Made by a program: the position numbers and the translations under genes. A model generated the notes under the pieces. It worked only from the letters and a program-made list of their open reading frames with translations. It made no database searches and was not told the DNA's origin. A stretch of 64,000 nucleotides of DNA, taken from NCBI GenBank assembly GCA_947650365.1, contig OX393557.1, positions 1,550,001-1,614,000 on the forward strand, in the 5' to 3' direction. Source of the stretch: Chamaelirium japonicum (taxonomy: Eukaryota; Streptophyta; Magnoliopsida; Liliales; Melanthiaceae). Below are positions 1 to 10,548 of the stretch, piece after piece (positions within the stretch are counted from its first letter, which is position 1; each line of letters opens with the position of its first letter).

Positions 1-1445
1 CTGCCTCCCGTGCATGAATCAAAATTTGAATCAAAGGCACAATCTCCAGCGTACGTTCCACTTCCAGAATGGCAAGGAATAACCACCTCCCGTGAAATCT
101 GCCGAATGGAAGGCATACCTAGTTCAACTCTTGTACCACCGCCGGAGCTTTGCCCCGTCAACATCATGCACCCTCGCCTAATTTGTAGAAGTTCAGGCAT
201 CCTGATTCACCTCTGCTACCCTCCCTGGGACCCTCGAAGGTTGAAGATTCATCGGTCGGAACCTCGTAGGTTCCGGATAGGCGGCCACTGGAGGTCTGAA
301 GCCAGAGGGTATGACAAGTTCGACCGACTGCGACTGGCCGCCCAGACCATGATCCAGAGGAGGGAGGGAACCCAGTGGGGGAGGTGGAAAGAGAGTGTTG
401 TCACCCAGCACTTGGGTGGTCAAGCGCACCCTGAAAACCCAGCAGCAATGAAAGAATTGGATCGAGGGGGACACCAAAACCGGCTCATAGCAGATGAGGG
501 TGGCTTGGCAGAAACGGTAATGAGAGATCGATGGATAAACATTGAAGCATTGTCTGACTTGACCATACCACTTAGCAACTCTGTGATAGAATCCTCGCCC
601 CAAGCATCGAAGGGCAGACCAAAGATCGAGACTCTCACTACTGTCCTCCTCCTCCTCGCTATTACCCCACCCATTTCGTCCCACAGCTGAAAGGAGACCG
701 AGATGACCCCCAATTCCCTCATACCTCAACCGATCTTGATCTCTACGAACTGTTGGAACGGGAACTCGACCAGGAATTTCCTATTTTTGATCTCCTGCGT
801 CGGCCAATTCCAAGAACCTTGACATGCCCGACGAAGGGGCTTGGAAAGATTAACCATAGAGATCAAGCACCGAAACACCTGACATATCCTGGATCTGGAA
901 AGGGCCTCCATCATCTCCCCTAGTCGAGCGTCATCTCGCAGGGAGAAGGACGTGCCGAGTGCTGAGGACATTATCGAACCCGAAGAACCTGGCGAACGAG
1001 CCATCCCATAGCGGTGCGAGGTGTGCCCCACTTTACCGCAGGTGAAGCAGACCAAGGAATTCCGGCAACCTGCTACAACGTGGTTCCTCTCTCCGCACCT
1101 ATGGCACCTCCTCCTGGATCCCTCGCAACCGCCACTAGGAGGATTCTTCACCGGAGGAGCCCGCTGCACCGCCGCTTGCTTCGGAGTCGGGGTCCTCACT
1201 TTGTCGGCGAAGGATTTTGGGGGATTAGAATGGGGCAAAGGGTTTGGAAGGGGGTGGTTGGCATCCCCAAGACGCCTATCTCGGGTACGATGCCCCCTAG
1301 GGCCCCCTGTCGATCCTCCCCCCTCTCTGCTCCCCCCTCGAGATCCTCCGATTCCTCGAGGACCCTCTCCTCGAGATCGCTCCATCTCTCCCCTCACCCA
1401 CAAGGTGTCATGGTTGCTGGTGGAGGTTTTATCATTTGCAACCAT
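1..1445 (-). pseudogene. Decayed LINE-type ORF1 / zinc-knuckle gag-like gene
   Basis: Read on the minus strand, the first open stretch (1445 down to 726) has a basic, proline/glycine-rich N-terminus, a SFADKV motif of the kind found in plant LINE ORF1 proteins, and two CCHC knuckles near 960-1065. The first knuckle is complete (CHRC..H....C); the second has lost its last cysteine, which reads as Tyr. Further on, near 560-650, another frame reads VRVSIFGLPFDAW, which resembles the DUF4283-type core of plant LINE ORF1 or gag-like proteins. A third frame (about 190-450) continues with a proline-rich region. At least two frameshifts and several stops break the gene. No reverse transcriptase is visible, so the rest of the element may lie left of the window or be lost. 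Family assignment is inference from motif order. Confidence 0.5.
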
Positions 1446-2467
1446 CTTGGTCCAATTCTTCTTGCATGGTGCTTCCCTTCATTTACTTCCTTAGTCCCAA
1501 TTGCGAGGGAGTTAGCATTGCTCCAAGGAGTTCAAACAGTTATTATTCACTATTCACACCATCCTGTCTAGATTAAAGGTAATTCTTTAATGGTAATTCG
1601 AAGACTTTCAGCTCACTCACCCGACCCTCTGATATGTTGATAAGGGAATGTCAACCACTCCTAAGGTGTCTCCCTATTTTCGGTGATCATACATTTTCAG
1701 GAAAACTAATGGAGCAGCTGATTGGTTGGAACAGTATGGTCGTCTACAGTCTAGGATTTAGCTTTTCTAGCATGAACATTCCCCTCCAATCCAGACTATG
1801 ATCGTTCAAGATGCTATTTTGGTCTATTACCTCCTAACAGTCTTTGATCCGGGTTGAACAATCTTTGTTGTAGTGTTCTGTCTTTTGTTCTTTGTAATGT
1901 ATGTCCTTTATTTTTTTTTTTTTTTAAAAAAAACTCTATATTAATTCTCTATTAAAAATGCTATAAAAAAATGTTTGGTTGAAGAGCATTGTGTAGTCCA
2001 GATGGGGATAGCAGCAATGGCGGTTTTGGATTCTCCCAATGTGCAATGATTTCGTAGAGCTAAATTCCACGGAGGTAAGTTTTACGGTTACCAAGGCGAC
2101 AAACAAACCGGCCGTGGATTAGAGCTTAAAAGAGAATCTTTCTAATCTAATGACCAAAAGGTTAGTAGAGATGTAATTAAGGGGAGGAGGAGAGGAGGCA
2201 CGGTATGGGTATCCCATCAAAGTCATGATTTAATTAAGAATAAAGTTTTTATTTATTTTTTTAGGCTTTTTTTCCTGAGGTGGAGGGCAGAGAATATCGC
2301 TTTATTCCGTTGATCGGGTTTTTTTTTCGGTTCTCGATGTGCACGCGCAAATAAAGTTGGATTTGCATTTTTTAAATAAAATAAAAAACACTTTATTCTT
2401 TCAAAACTATGTTTGACTCTGACTAAGGAATGTAAGAGGTTTACAACTGTTCACATACCATTATTAC
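1446..2467. other. AT-rich intergenic, no gene seen
   Basis: I see no coding sequence. There are poly-T/poly-A runs near 1909-1932 and scattered A/T tracts. A stretch near 2040-2200 is more complex, but I do not recognise it. Confidence 0.5.
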
Positions 2468-2737
2468 TTTTTTTTTTTTTTTTGGTATATTGTGGGGCCT
2501 AGTTAGACCCAAGAGTCATCACACATGCGCACATGAGAAGGACAAACTTGGTCCAACAGAAAGTCACCACACGATCGAGAAGGACATATCGAGTAGGAGA
2601 AGGGGTCCATCTGCCCCCAAGGAAGTCGCCACACTAGCAAGCGGGAGCACCACACCGAGTAGAAATTAAACAGGTGTCGAACCCAGATTAGGGCTCACTA
2701 GGAGCGGTACAACTACCAACAACCGCCATCAATTCGA
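2468..2737 (-). mobile_element. tRNA-derived SINE
   Basis: On the minus strand the segment starts with a tRNA-like head and ends in an A-tail, seen on plus as 16 T at 2468-2483. A polymerase III B-box match, GGTTCGACAC, lies at 2683-2674. An A-box-like TGGCGGTTGTTGG lies at 2728-2716. The 45-nt spacing between box starts matches a tRNA gene. The remaining ~190 bp is the tRNA-unrelated body. I found no clean target-site duplication; a weak GTTCAC match flanks the copy. Pol III promoter architecture plus A-tail is the SINE hallmark. Confidence 0.65.
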
Positions 2738-2810
2738 GTTGAGTGTCGTTCACCTATCACGCTGGAGGGGAGGTATAATCGTTTATATGGAGTTTAGTTG
2801 GAAGTAGAAA

Positions 2811-2942
2811 TAGGGGTGGACATGGGTTGGGTTTCGGGTCTCATTTTATATGATGTCGGATCGGACATTCGGGTCGGGCCTACTAAAATATATGTATATG
2901 ATGTATTTGCTAGGCCACAAGCATAGTCCATATCCACCCCTA
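2811..2942. mobile_element. Small hAT-like MITE, 132 bp
   Basis: The ends are 15-bp terminal inverted repeats differing at one position: TAGGGGTGGACATGG at the left, and the complement of TAGGGGTGGATATGG at the right. It has no coding capacity. The flanking 8-mers do not match convincingly, so the superfamily assignment rests on the TIR sequence type, which is common among plant hAT-type MITEs. Confidence 0.6.
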
Positions 2943-3173
2943 TTTAAAAGAGCAATAATTAATTTTGTTTTTTGAATTTGTAACTTTTTATAATGCATGT
3001 CATCAATATATATCGATATATGAATCACAGAATCAGGGATCTGAGTTTGCATGGATATATGCAGGCTACCATTGTATTGACATTGTGTGTGTGTAGGGAG
3101 TACTGCAGCCATGAGTGCTGAAAATTTTCCCCTATGTAAGTAGGAATGGCAACGGTGTGGTTTCGGTGCAGTT

Positions 3174-4304
3174 TGTTGGAAATCTAATCGTTCTAAACTA
3201 GCAAATTTAGGATTTAATCAAATTCAAAATTGATTAGCAAATGTTATTTTCGTAAACAAGGACAAGTCACAAATTTCTTTTAGAAATTGTTTGCCAAGGC
3301 AGAGCAGGTTCTATGGAACCGCCATTCACCTTGCCGAACTTTTCTAAAAGGGAGAAATAATCTATCTAAAATATATCTAATTATTTAGATTTCTCTATTA
3401 GATGCAAGTCGATTATTTTAGATCTAATATTAGGGCAAAAGAAGAGTTAGAAACTCTGGCCTGTGGTCGAAGCGTGCTAGGCACTGTCCCAAGAATCTTA
3501 TTACCCCCCTCGTGCGGGTCTCGTGGCAATGGTTCTCGGAGATACGACAACCCCGGTAAGGCGACCTCCTTCTCGTCGGCACGACTTCAAGAAGGCTTTG
3601 CGAACCTCGTGAACTTTCAGGAACCCAGCGACTCGATGACGATCTTCTCGAAGCGGGGAGGCAGCACCGCAGCAGAGCTTTGGTCCGAGAGAGGGAGTCT
3701 CTTCGGAGCAAAGGGGCAGCACCCAGCACAACGACACGAGAGAATGAAAGAGGGAGAGGCAGTAGGCAGGGAGAAATTCTGATATTCGGACTGTACCTTC
3801 TCTATGGCTGCACTGGGCATTATATAGGCCTCGGGCAGTTAATAGAGGGCTGAAAGAGGGGAGCGGTTAATGGGCTGCGATTAAGCCTATTAACCTCGCA
3901 CGTTACAGCTCGCAGAGAGCAGTCTCGTAACGGCTAGCATGCAGCAACGGGTCGCATGCAGAACGGCTAGTAGCCAAAAAGGAATTTAGTAAATATGGAG
4001 GACTTAAAAGCAAAAAACAAAAAGAGGGCAGGTGCGGACCAGCCCATTTCGGAGGTGCTATCGTGTCCGGGTCCGCGGGCACACACACACGCACCGCCCA
4101 GCCCATGCCCATGCCCAAGCCCAAGCCCGGCCCGGCTCGGCTCGGCTCGGCACGCACGCGCGCGCGTGCGTGAGCTAGTGGAGCCCCTCCTCTAGTGTGA
4201 TGACTAGTGGGAGGAAGTGGGCAAACCCTTATATATTGGTAGGGGATTTCTCCCCTTACCGATATGGGACTAAAATTATGTGGTTTTAACACACACACCC
4301 AACA
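3174..4304 (-). repeat. Copia-1 3' LTR
   Basis: This is a 1131-bp LTR with TGTTGG...CCAACA ends. It contains a GC-rich stretch (about 4070-4170) of short CCCAAGC/GGCTCGG and CGCG repeats that varies in length among the four LTRs of this family in the window. The TATA position carries ATAT(A)ATGC in this copy instead of TATATAAGG. Confidence 0.95.
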
Positions 4305-4320
4305 ATCCCCCACATGTGTT
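4305..4320 (-). other. Copia-1 polypurine tract
   Basis: On minus, the sequence abutting the 3' LTR reads CATGTGGGGGAT. This G-rich tract is the expected primer for plus-strand DNA synthesis and fixes the element's orientation. Confidence 0.75.
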
Positions 4321-4862
4321 TAAAACCACTAAATATTAAATAATTAAAAACTTCAAAATATAAAGTAAAAAGACTTTGCTGGATTCCTTATACTACGCAG
4401 TAGGTGTAGGTACCTTCCGATTTGAACCTCCACTTAGTACAGTTGTATATATCTGTAAGGACTTGGTGGACTACGCCTTGAACCAGCCTCATTTATCGGG
4501 TTTCTACAAGTAGTACACGTAGTGCAATTTTCGATGGTTCCAAGCGGGTTGCGCTATTAATGGCCTTGCGCAGATATCTTTTCTTGTATGTTTCTAGGGA
4601 GCAGCCCTGGTCCCAGAGTTGCGGCCTCACAACGACATACATATAGGTAAGTCCTAATAGGGGTGTGAGTAAGGCGACACCCTGCCTCATGGGTCTTGGA
4701 CTTATTAAGAGTTTTACACTCATCCTACCCCTTGCTTTTAATAAGCACTGACGTCATAGGGATGGAAGCATTATTCAGTGCTCCTCATTTTCAATCACTA
4801 CTACAGTTTGTTTCTACCCATTGAACCTCTGTGAGGTTGGGTTCCCACTGCGGTGATTTTTC

Positions 4863-7800
4863 TTATGGGCTTAATCCCATCCCCCTCGACGATTCTAAGA
4901 CCACTGTCCTAGAGAGGCCGTTAGTTAGATGATCCGTCAAATTCTTTTCGGATCTAACAAAGTCTAGGGCAATTATTTGATTTTTCATCTTATATCTGAG
5001 AGATCTATGTCTCACTTTCAGATGTCGATTTATTTTCACATCAGTATTTTCTTGATTACATTTATCAATAGCTGATCGACAATCATAATGGATAGATATA
5101 GCCGGTAAAGGCTTTTCTATCAATGGGATCTCATATAGCTGATCTCGAAGCCATTCTGCTTCTATGCTAGTGGTATCTAGCGCTATCATTTCTGATTCCA
5201 TAGTACTCCTAGCTATAACGGTTTGTTTGGTGGATTTCCAAGATATGGCTCCACCTCCTAGTAGGAATACATATCCGGTTGTGGACTTAATATCTATTGA
5301 GTCACTAATCCAGTTAGCATCAGAGTATCCCTCTAATACAGCTGGATATCCACTATAGTGGAGACCGTATGATATGGTTCCCTTAAGGTATCTAAAAACT
5401 CTTTCTAATGCATTCCAATGGGACAAATTCGGGTTAGACGTATAACGACTAAGTCTATTTACCGCATAAGCGATATCGGGTCGAGTATAGTTTGCTAGAA
5501 AACCTAGCGATCCTATGATTTGAGCATACTCGCTCTGTAGTCTAGGAAGTCCAATGTTATTTGTCAGATGGGTATTTGGATCATATGGTGTGGATACCGG
5601 TTGGCAATCGGGGTCATAAAATTTCCTAAGGATTTTCTCGACATAGTGGGATTGGGATAACACTAAACCATTTTCCTTCCTAATGATCTTAGTGTTTAAA
5701 ATAACGTCGGCTTGTCCTAGATCTTTCATGTCAAAGTTTTGGAACAAAAAGTGTTTGATATCATTTATGATTTGTATATTTGAACCGAATATTAGAATAT
5801 CGTCAACATACAGACATAAGATGACAACATTATTACCATCTACTTTATGGTATACACATTCATCCGTTGTGTTGATATCAAATCCATAGGATAATATAAC
5901 TTCATCGAATTTCATGTGCCATTGTTTTGGAGCTTGTTTAAGTCCATAGAGGGATCGAATTAACTTACACACCTTTTCCTCTTGTCCAGGTGCAGTAAAT
6001 CCCTCGGGTTGGTCCATGTATATTTCCTCATTAAGGTCGCCATTCAAGAAAGCAGTCTTAATATCCATTTGATGTATGACTAGCTTATAGATTGAAGCTA
6101 AGACGATGAGGATCCTAATCGTGGTTATCCTAGCGATAGGTGAGTAGACATCAAAGTAGTCTACCCCAGGTTTTTGGGTAAAGCCCTTGGCTACAAGTCG
6201 TGCCTTAAATTTATCTATGGTACCGTCGGGTCTAAGCTTCTTCTTAAACATCCATTTACATCCTATGGTTTTACAACCAGGAGGTAAATTGGTGAGTTCC
6301 CAGGTATAGTTTTGAAGTATAGATTGGATCTCGTTATCTATGGCTTCTTTCCAAAAAAGTGAGTCTATGGACTTCATTGCATCTGTATAGGTGGAGGGAG
6401 AGTTCTCCACCATAAGTGCATAGAAGTCATCAAAGACTTTCTCTACACGGGCACGTTTACTCCTTCTAGGTTCGGTTTGGGTTACCGGTTCAGTCTGGTC
6501 TTCAGGTTCTAATTGGACTTCAGGTTCGATCTGAGTCACTTGATTAGAACTGGAGGCCTGGTTATTGGTATTAATCCTAGTGTTTATCCTAGTCTTATAA
6601 GGAAAGATGTTTTCGAAGTATGAGGCATCTCTTGCTTCGATTATGGTGTTATTGGCTATTTCGCTTATTTCAGAGTTAAACACTAAAAAACGATTAGCGT
6701 TACTGTCTAAAGCGTAGCCAATAAAGATGGCATCTACAGTCTTAGGTCCTATCTTCTTCCTTTTGTTATCGGGGATTTTTACCTTAGCTAGGCACCCCCA
6801 CACTTTTAAATATTCTAAGTTAGGTTTTCTATATTTCCATACTTCGTATGGGGTCAAGTCATTGTGTTTGAAAGGAATGCGGTTAAGGATAAAACAGGCC
6901 GTCATTAGGGCTTCCCCCCATAAGTTCTCTGGCGCTCCAGAGCTTAGTAATATGGAATTGACCATGTTCATTAGGGTCCTGTTTTTCCTCTCCGCTACAC
7001 CGTTGGATTGGGGAGTGTAAGGAGCTATGACTTCATGGAGTATTCCATAGTCATCACAGTATTCACTTAACTCATTTGAGGTGTACTCCCCTCCTCGGTC
7101 TGACCTAAGGATCTTAATGGTTTCGTCTAATTGGTTTTCAACCAGAGCTCTGTAAATTTCAAATTTACTGAGTACTTCATCCTTAGTTTTAATAAGGTAT
7201 AGATGACAATATTTTGAAGCGTCATCTATGAACGTTACAAAATATCTATTGCCACCTCTCGAGGTTTTTCTAGAATCACAGACATCGCTGTGAATTAATT
7301 CAAGTATTTGGGAGTCTCGATCGATGGTTTTAAAGGATTTTTTAGGTTGTTTGGCTTCTACGCATATCTCGCATTTATCGAGATTCCTAGTATCGGATTT
7401 AGGAATGATGTTTAGGGTCATGAGTTCCTTAATAGAATTATAATTTACATGACCTAGCCTTTGGTGCCAAGTGACCGAAGACTCAACATTCAGAATTGTG
7501 GACGAAGGATTATAAACATTCAATTTAAACAAACCATCACAAAGAAATCCTTTTCCAATAAAATTCATTCCCTTGGTGATTATAACCTTATTAGACTCAA
7601 ATACAAGCTTATAGCCCTGTTGGACTAATAAGGACCCACTAATTAAATTCCTCCTAATCTCCGAAACGTGGTGGACTCCGCGCAGGGTTAAGGTCTTCTC
7701 CGACGTCAGCTTCAGGTCGATCCGTCCTATCCCTAGCACACGAGCCTCAGCATTGTTCCCCATGCTTACAGCTCCTCCACCTGAGACCTGAAAGCGGTCC

Positions 7801-7904
7801 CAAAAGAGCCAGCTCCAGAGGTCACCATGTTGACTTGGGAGCCGGGTGGCATTTGACCATTCCTTCTTGGATTTGGAGGTGGTGCTGTCTTCTTGTAGAA
7901 GCAT
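4863..7904 (-). pseudogene. Copia-1 pol (integrase-RT-RNase H), protease lost
   Basis: This is a long open frame of 1013 codons. The first ~38 residues are out of the native frame; the native reading begins at [11 protein letters not shown]. In order it shows a GAG-pre-integrase zinc region (HQRLGHVN...KCEICVEAK), an integrase core with Asp in HSDVC, Asp in SDRGGEY and Glu in VAERKNRT, a Copia RT ([27 protein letters not shown], and catalytic YVDD at 5810-5799), and RNase H ([24 protein letters not shown]). It ends near 4863 before the polypurine tract. It cannot be translated as a gag-pol polyprotein: gag has a stop, and a 115-bp deletion at 7784-7791 removed the protease DTGA motif and shifted frame. 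The integrase-RT-RNase H frame itself is intact, which is unusual for a dead copy. Confidence 0.9.
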
Positions 7905-8779
7905 TGGTTGGCCATGTGATTGGTCCGACCGCAGACATAGCAGCAGCGCACTCCTTCCTTCTTTTGGTCCTTGGGATGGTTTGGGTTATGGTTGCTATGG
8001 TAAGGCTTCTTGGTATATGGCTTAGGCTTAGGGTGGAAGGGTTTCTTCTGGAACTTGTGTCTAGGTTTTTAGAATGGCTTAGACGGTTGACCCTCTATGT
8101 TGTTGACCTTGGGTTTGGATTCAGAGGATCCCTTTTTCCTGAGCCTATGTTGCTCCTCAATTCTAATAGAGTTTAGAACTTGAGTTAGGGTTAGGTCACC
8201 TTGGGTATGACTTAGGTGCTTAGAGAACTCAGACCAAGAAGTAGGTAGTTTATCTATAAGGCAGGCTATTAGGAAGGTTTCATCAAGGGTGGAACCATTA
8301 GTCTTCAGATGTTGGACTAGGTTCTCAAACTCATGAATTTGATCATTCATGGGTTTGGAGTCAACCATTTTGAAGTTCTTGAAGTCAGACACTTTGAAGC
8401 GTTTTACTCCAGTATCATCTAGGCCATACTTACGCTCTAGGGTATCCCATAGGTCCTTAGGGTTTTGAATGGTATTGTAGATATCATATAGTCTATCAGA
8501 TAAGGCCCCTAGGATCCTATGAAGGCCATGGTAGTTGATTTCTTCTGGGGTCCTAGTGGGAATACCAGAAGTTGGTTCGGATTCAGGTTGGAAAGTGGAG
8601 GCTCGGGTACGGCGAGTTTGACTAGACCCATTGGATACTCCTGGTGCAGTTTCACCTATGGCTGACAGTAACCCAAGTGTGGTTAGCCAGAATCGCATCT
8701 GGTTTTGCCACCTCTTGAAGTTAGACCCGTCAAACTTCTCGGGTTTGGCACTAAGGGTTTCACGGTTTGGTGAGGCCAT
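7766..8779 (-). pseudogene. Copia-1 gag (UBN2-type) with zinc knuckle
   Basis: The conserved start is the ATG at 8779 (MASPNRETLSAKPEKF), shared with Copia-2. An upstream in-frame ATG at 8833 is unique to this copy and probably spurious. The N-terminal capsid-like region contains FDGSNFKRWQNQM and a central LWDTLERKYG block typical of plant Copia gag. A CCHC knuckle ([14 protein letters not shown]) follows near 7940. A TAA at 8069-8071 interrupts the frame where Copia-2 has CAA. Past the knuckle, at 7784-7791, the protease segment is deleted. The protein would form the virus-like particle in the cytoplasm; this copy cannot make the full chain. Confidence 0.85.
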
Positions 8780-8936
8780 TTTGGACCAAAGTAAGGAGTT
8801 GAAATCTGAGGATTTAAAAATAACTTTTGTCAAATTTAAAGCACACTTAGATAGATTCGACTTTTAGAAGTCCAAATGAAACTTCCAAATCCTAACGGCC
8901 AGATGGGCTCCAAGTAGGAGGTGGAGCACTAGGCTC

Positions 8937-8948
8937 GCTCAAATACCA
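8937..8948 (-). other. Internal initiator-Met PBS-like motif
   Basis: Minus reads TGGTATTTGAGC, two mismatches from the usual plant Copia primer-binding site TGGTATCAGAGC. It lies 268 bp inside the 5' LTR instead of abutting it. The same motif is at 55169-55180 in Copia-2. The sequence directly abutting the LTR is not iMet-like. Function is uncertain. Confidence 0.35.
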
Positions 8949-9215
8949 AGCTATCTTGGGCAATTTAATGCCGGTTTGACAAGCCTTTCTAGACACCGTA
9001 GGCAGTGGAATATTCCAATGACGACTTTTAGTCTTTTCTATAATCTATGCTTCTAATTTACTTTTGTAGAAAATAGTTTTGTAACTAGTAGCAACTAATA
9101 GGTAGCACAGAATAACGCCTAATAGATGATCACGTAGGCTAACAGATGATTAGTGTGCACGTTACAAAGAAAATAACTTATGAACGATTAAATTATAACG
9201 ATAAGATTCTTGGAT

Positions 9216-10316
9216 TGTTGGAAATCTAATCGTTCTAAACTAGCAAATTTAGGATTTAATCAAATTCAAAATTGATTAGCAAATGTTATTTTCGCAAACA
9301 AGGACAAGTCACAAATTTCTTTTAGAAATTGTTTGCCAAGGCAGAGCGGGTTCTATGGAACCGTCATTCACCTTGCCGAACTTTTCTAAAAGGGAGAAAT
9401 AATCTATCAAAAATATATCTAATTATTTAGATTTCTCTATTAGATGTAAGTCGATTATTTTAGATCTAATATTAGGACAAAAGAAGAGTTAGAAACTCTG
9501 GCCTGTGGTCGAAGCGTGCTAGGCACTGTCCCAAGAATCTTATTGCCCCCCTCGTGCAGGTCTCGTGGCAATGGTTCTCGGAGATACAACAACCCCGGTC
9601 AGGCGACCTCCTTCTCGTCGGCACGACTTCAAAAAGGCTTTGCGAACCTCGTGAACTTTTAGGAACCCAGCGACTCGATGACGATCTTCTCGAAGCGGAG
9701 AGGCAGCACCGCAGCAGAGCTTTGGTCCGAGAGAGGGAGTCTCTTCGGAGCAAAGGGGCAGCACCACAGCACCACGACACGAGAGAATGAAAGAGGGAGA
9801 GGCAGTAGACAGGGAGGAATTCTGATATTCGGACTGTACCTTCTCTATGGCTGCACTGGGCCTTATATAGGCCTCGGGCAGTTAATAGAGGGCTGAAAGA
9901 GGGGAGCGGTTAATGGGCTGCGATTAAGCCCATTAACCTCGCACGTTACAGCTCGCAGAGAGCAGTCTCGTAACGGCTAGCATGCAGCAACGGGTCGCAT
10001 GCAGAACGGCTAGTAGCCAAAAAGGAATTTAGTAAATGTGGAGGACTTAAAAGCAAAAAACAAAAAGAGGGCAGGTGCGGACCAGCCCATTTCGGAGGTG
10101 CTATCGTGTCCGGGTCCGCGGGCGCACACACACACGCGCCGCCCAGCCCAAGCCCGGCCCGGCACGCACGCGCGCGCGTGTGTGAGCTAGTGGAGCCCCT
10201 CCTCTAGTGTGATGATTAGTGGGAGGAAGTGGGCAAACCCTTATATGTTGGTAGGGGATTTCTCCCCTTACCGATATGGGACTAAAATTGTGTGGTTTTA
10301 ACACACACACCCAACA
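9216..10316 (-). repeat. Copia-1 5' LTR
   Basis: This 1101-bp LTR lies upstream of gag on the minus strand and has TGTTGG/CCAACA ends. It carries the presumed promoter. Its GC-rich variable block is shorter than in the left LTR. Confidence 0.95.
9863..9869 (-). promoter_or_regulatory. TATA box in Copia-1 5' LTR
   Basis: The minus strand reads CTATATAAGG about 450 nt into the LTR and upstream of gag. This is a good plant TATA consensus at a plausible U3/R border, and it is conserved in Copia-2 at 56100-56106. Promoter activity is inference. Confidence 0.5.
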
Positions 10317-10548
10317 CAGTTCTGGGTAGCACCGAAATCGCACCGCACCATACGGTATGGTGTGTTTCGGTATACTATGGGTTATCATTATAATGGTTTA
10401 AACGGTTAAAGCCGAAATCGCATCACTACACCGAAACCGAAAGCCAAAACCGCACTGCGATGGTTTTATATTTTCGTAAACAAAAACAGCATCATGTGGT
10501 ACGGTTTACTGTGATTTTCTATTTTAAATCGTACCACTGCCATCCCTA

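Larger units (their letters stand above)
3174..10316 (-). mobile_element. Copia-1 LTR retrotransposon (complete structure)
   Basis: Two direct LTRs, each starting TGTTGG and ending CCAACA, flank a gag-pol region on minus. A perfect 5-bp target-site duplication, CAGTT, lies at 3169-3173 and 10317-10321. A polypurine tract lies next to the left LTR, which confirms minus orientation with the 5' LTR at right. Domain order gag, protease (deleted), integrase, RT, RNase H is that of Ty1/Copia. The two LTRs differ by roughly two dozen substitutions in ~1.1 kb by hand comparison. It is the same family as the copy at 49286-56377. Confidence 0.95.
3141..10548. mobile_element. hAT-like MITE split by Copia-1
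   Basis: The left end (3141-3173) begins TAGGAATGGCAACGG. The right part (10322-10548) ends in the complement of TAGGGATGGCAGTGG. Removing Copia-1 and one copy of its CAGTT duplication joins these into a ~260-bp element rich in CCGAAACCG-type inverted sequence. Flanking 8-mers TATGTAAG and AATGTGGG match at 5 of 8 positions, as expected for an aged hAT duplication. The MITE is therefore older than Copia-1. Confidence 0.6.

Noticed and set aside
10-690. 226-codon open frame on plus
   Set aside because: It opposes the zinc-knuckle LINE-type gene and shows no known motif; likely a shadow.
1014-1571. Two overlapping proline-rich plus frames
   Set aside because: Antisense to the zinc-knuckle region; composition effect.
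9060-9215. tRNA gene near the Copia-1 LTR
   Set aside because: No cloverleaf can be drawn; the segment is AT-rich element leader.
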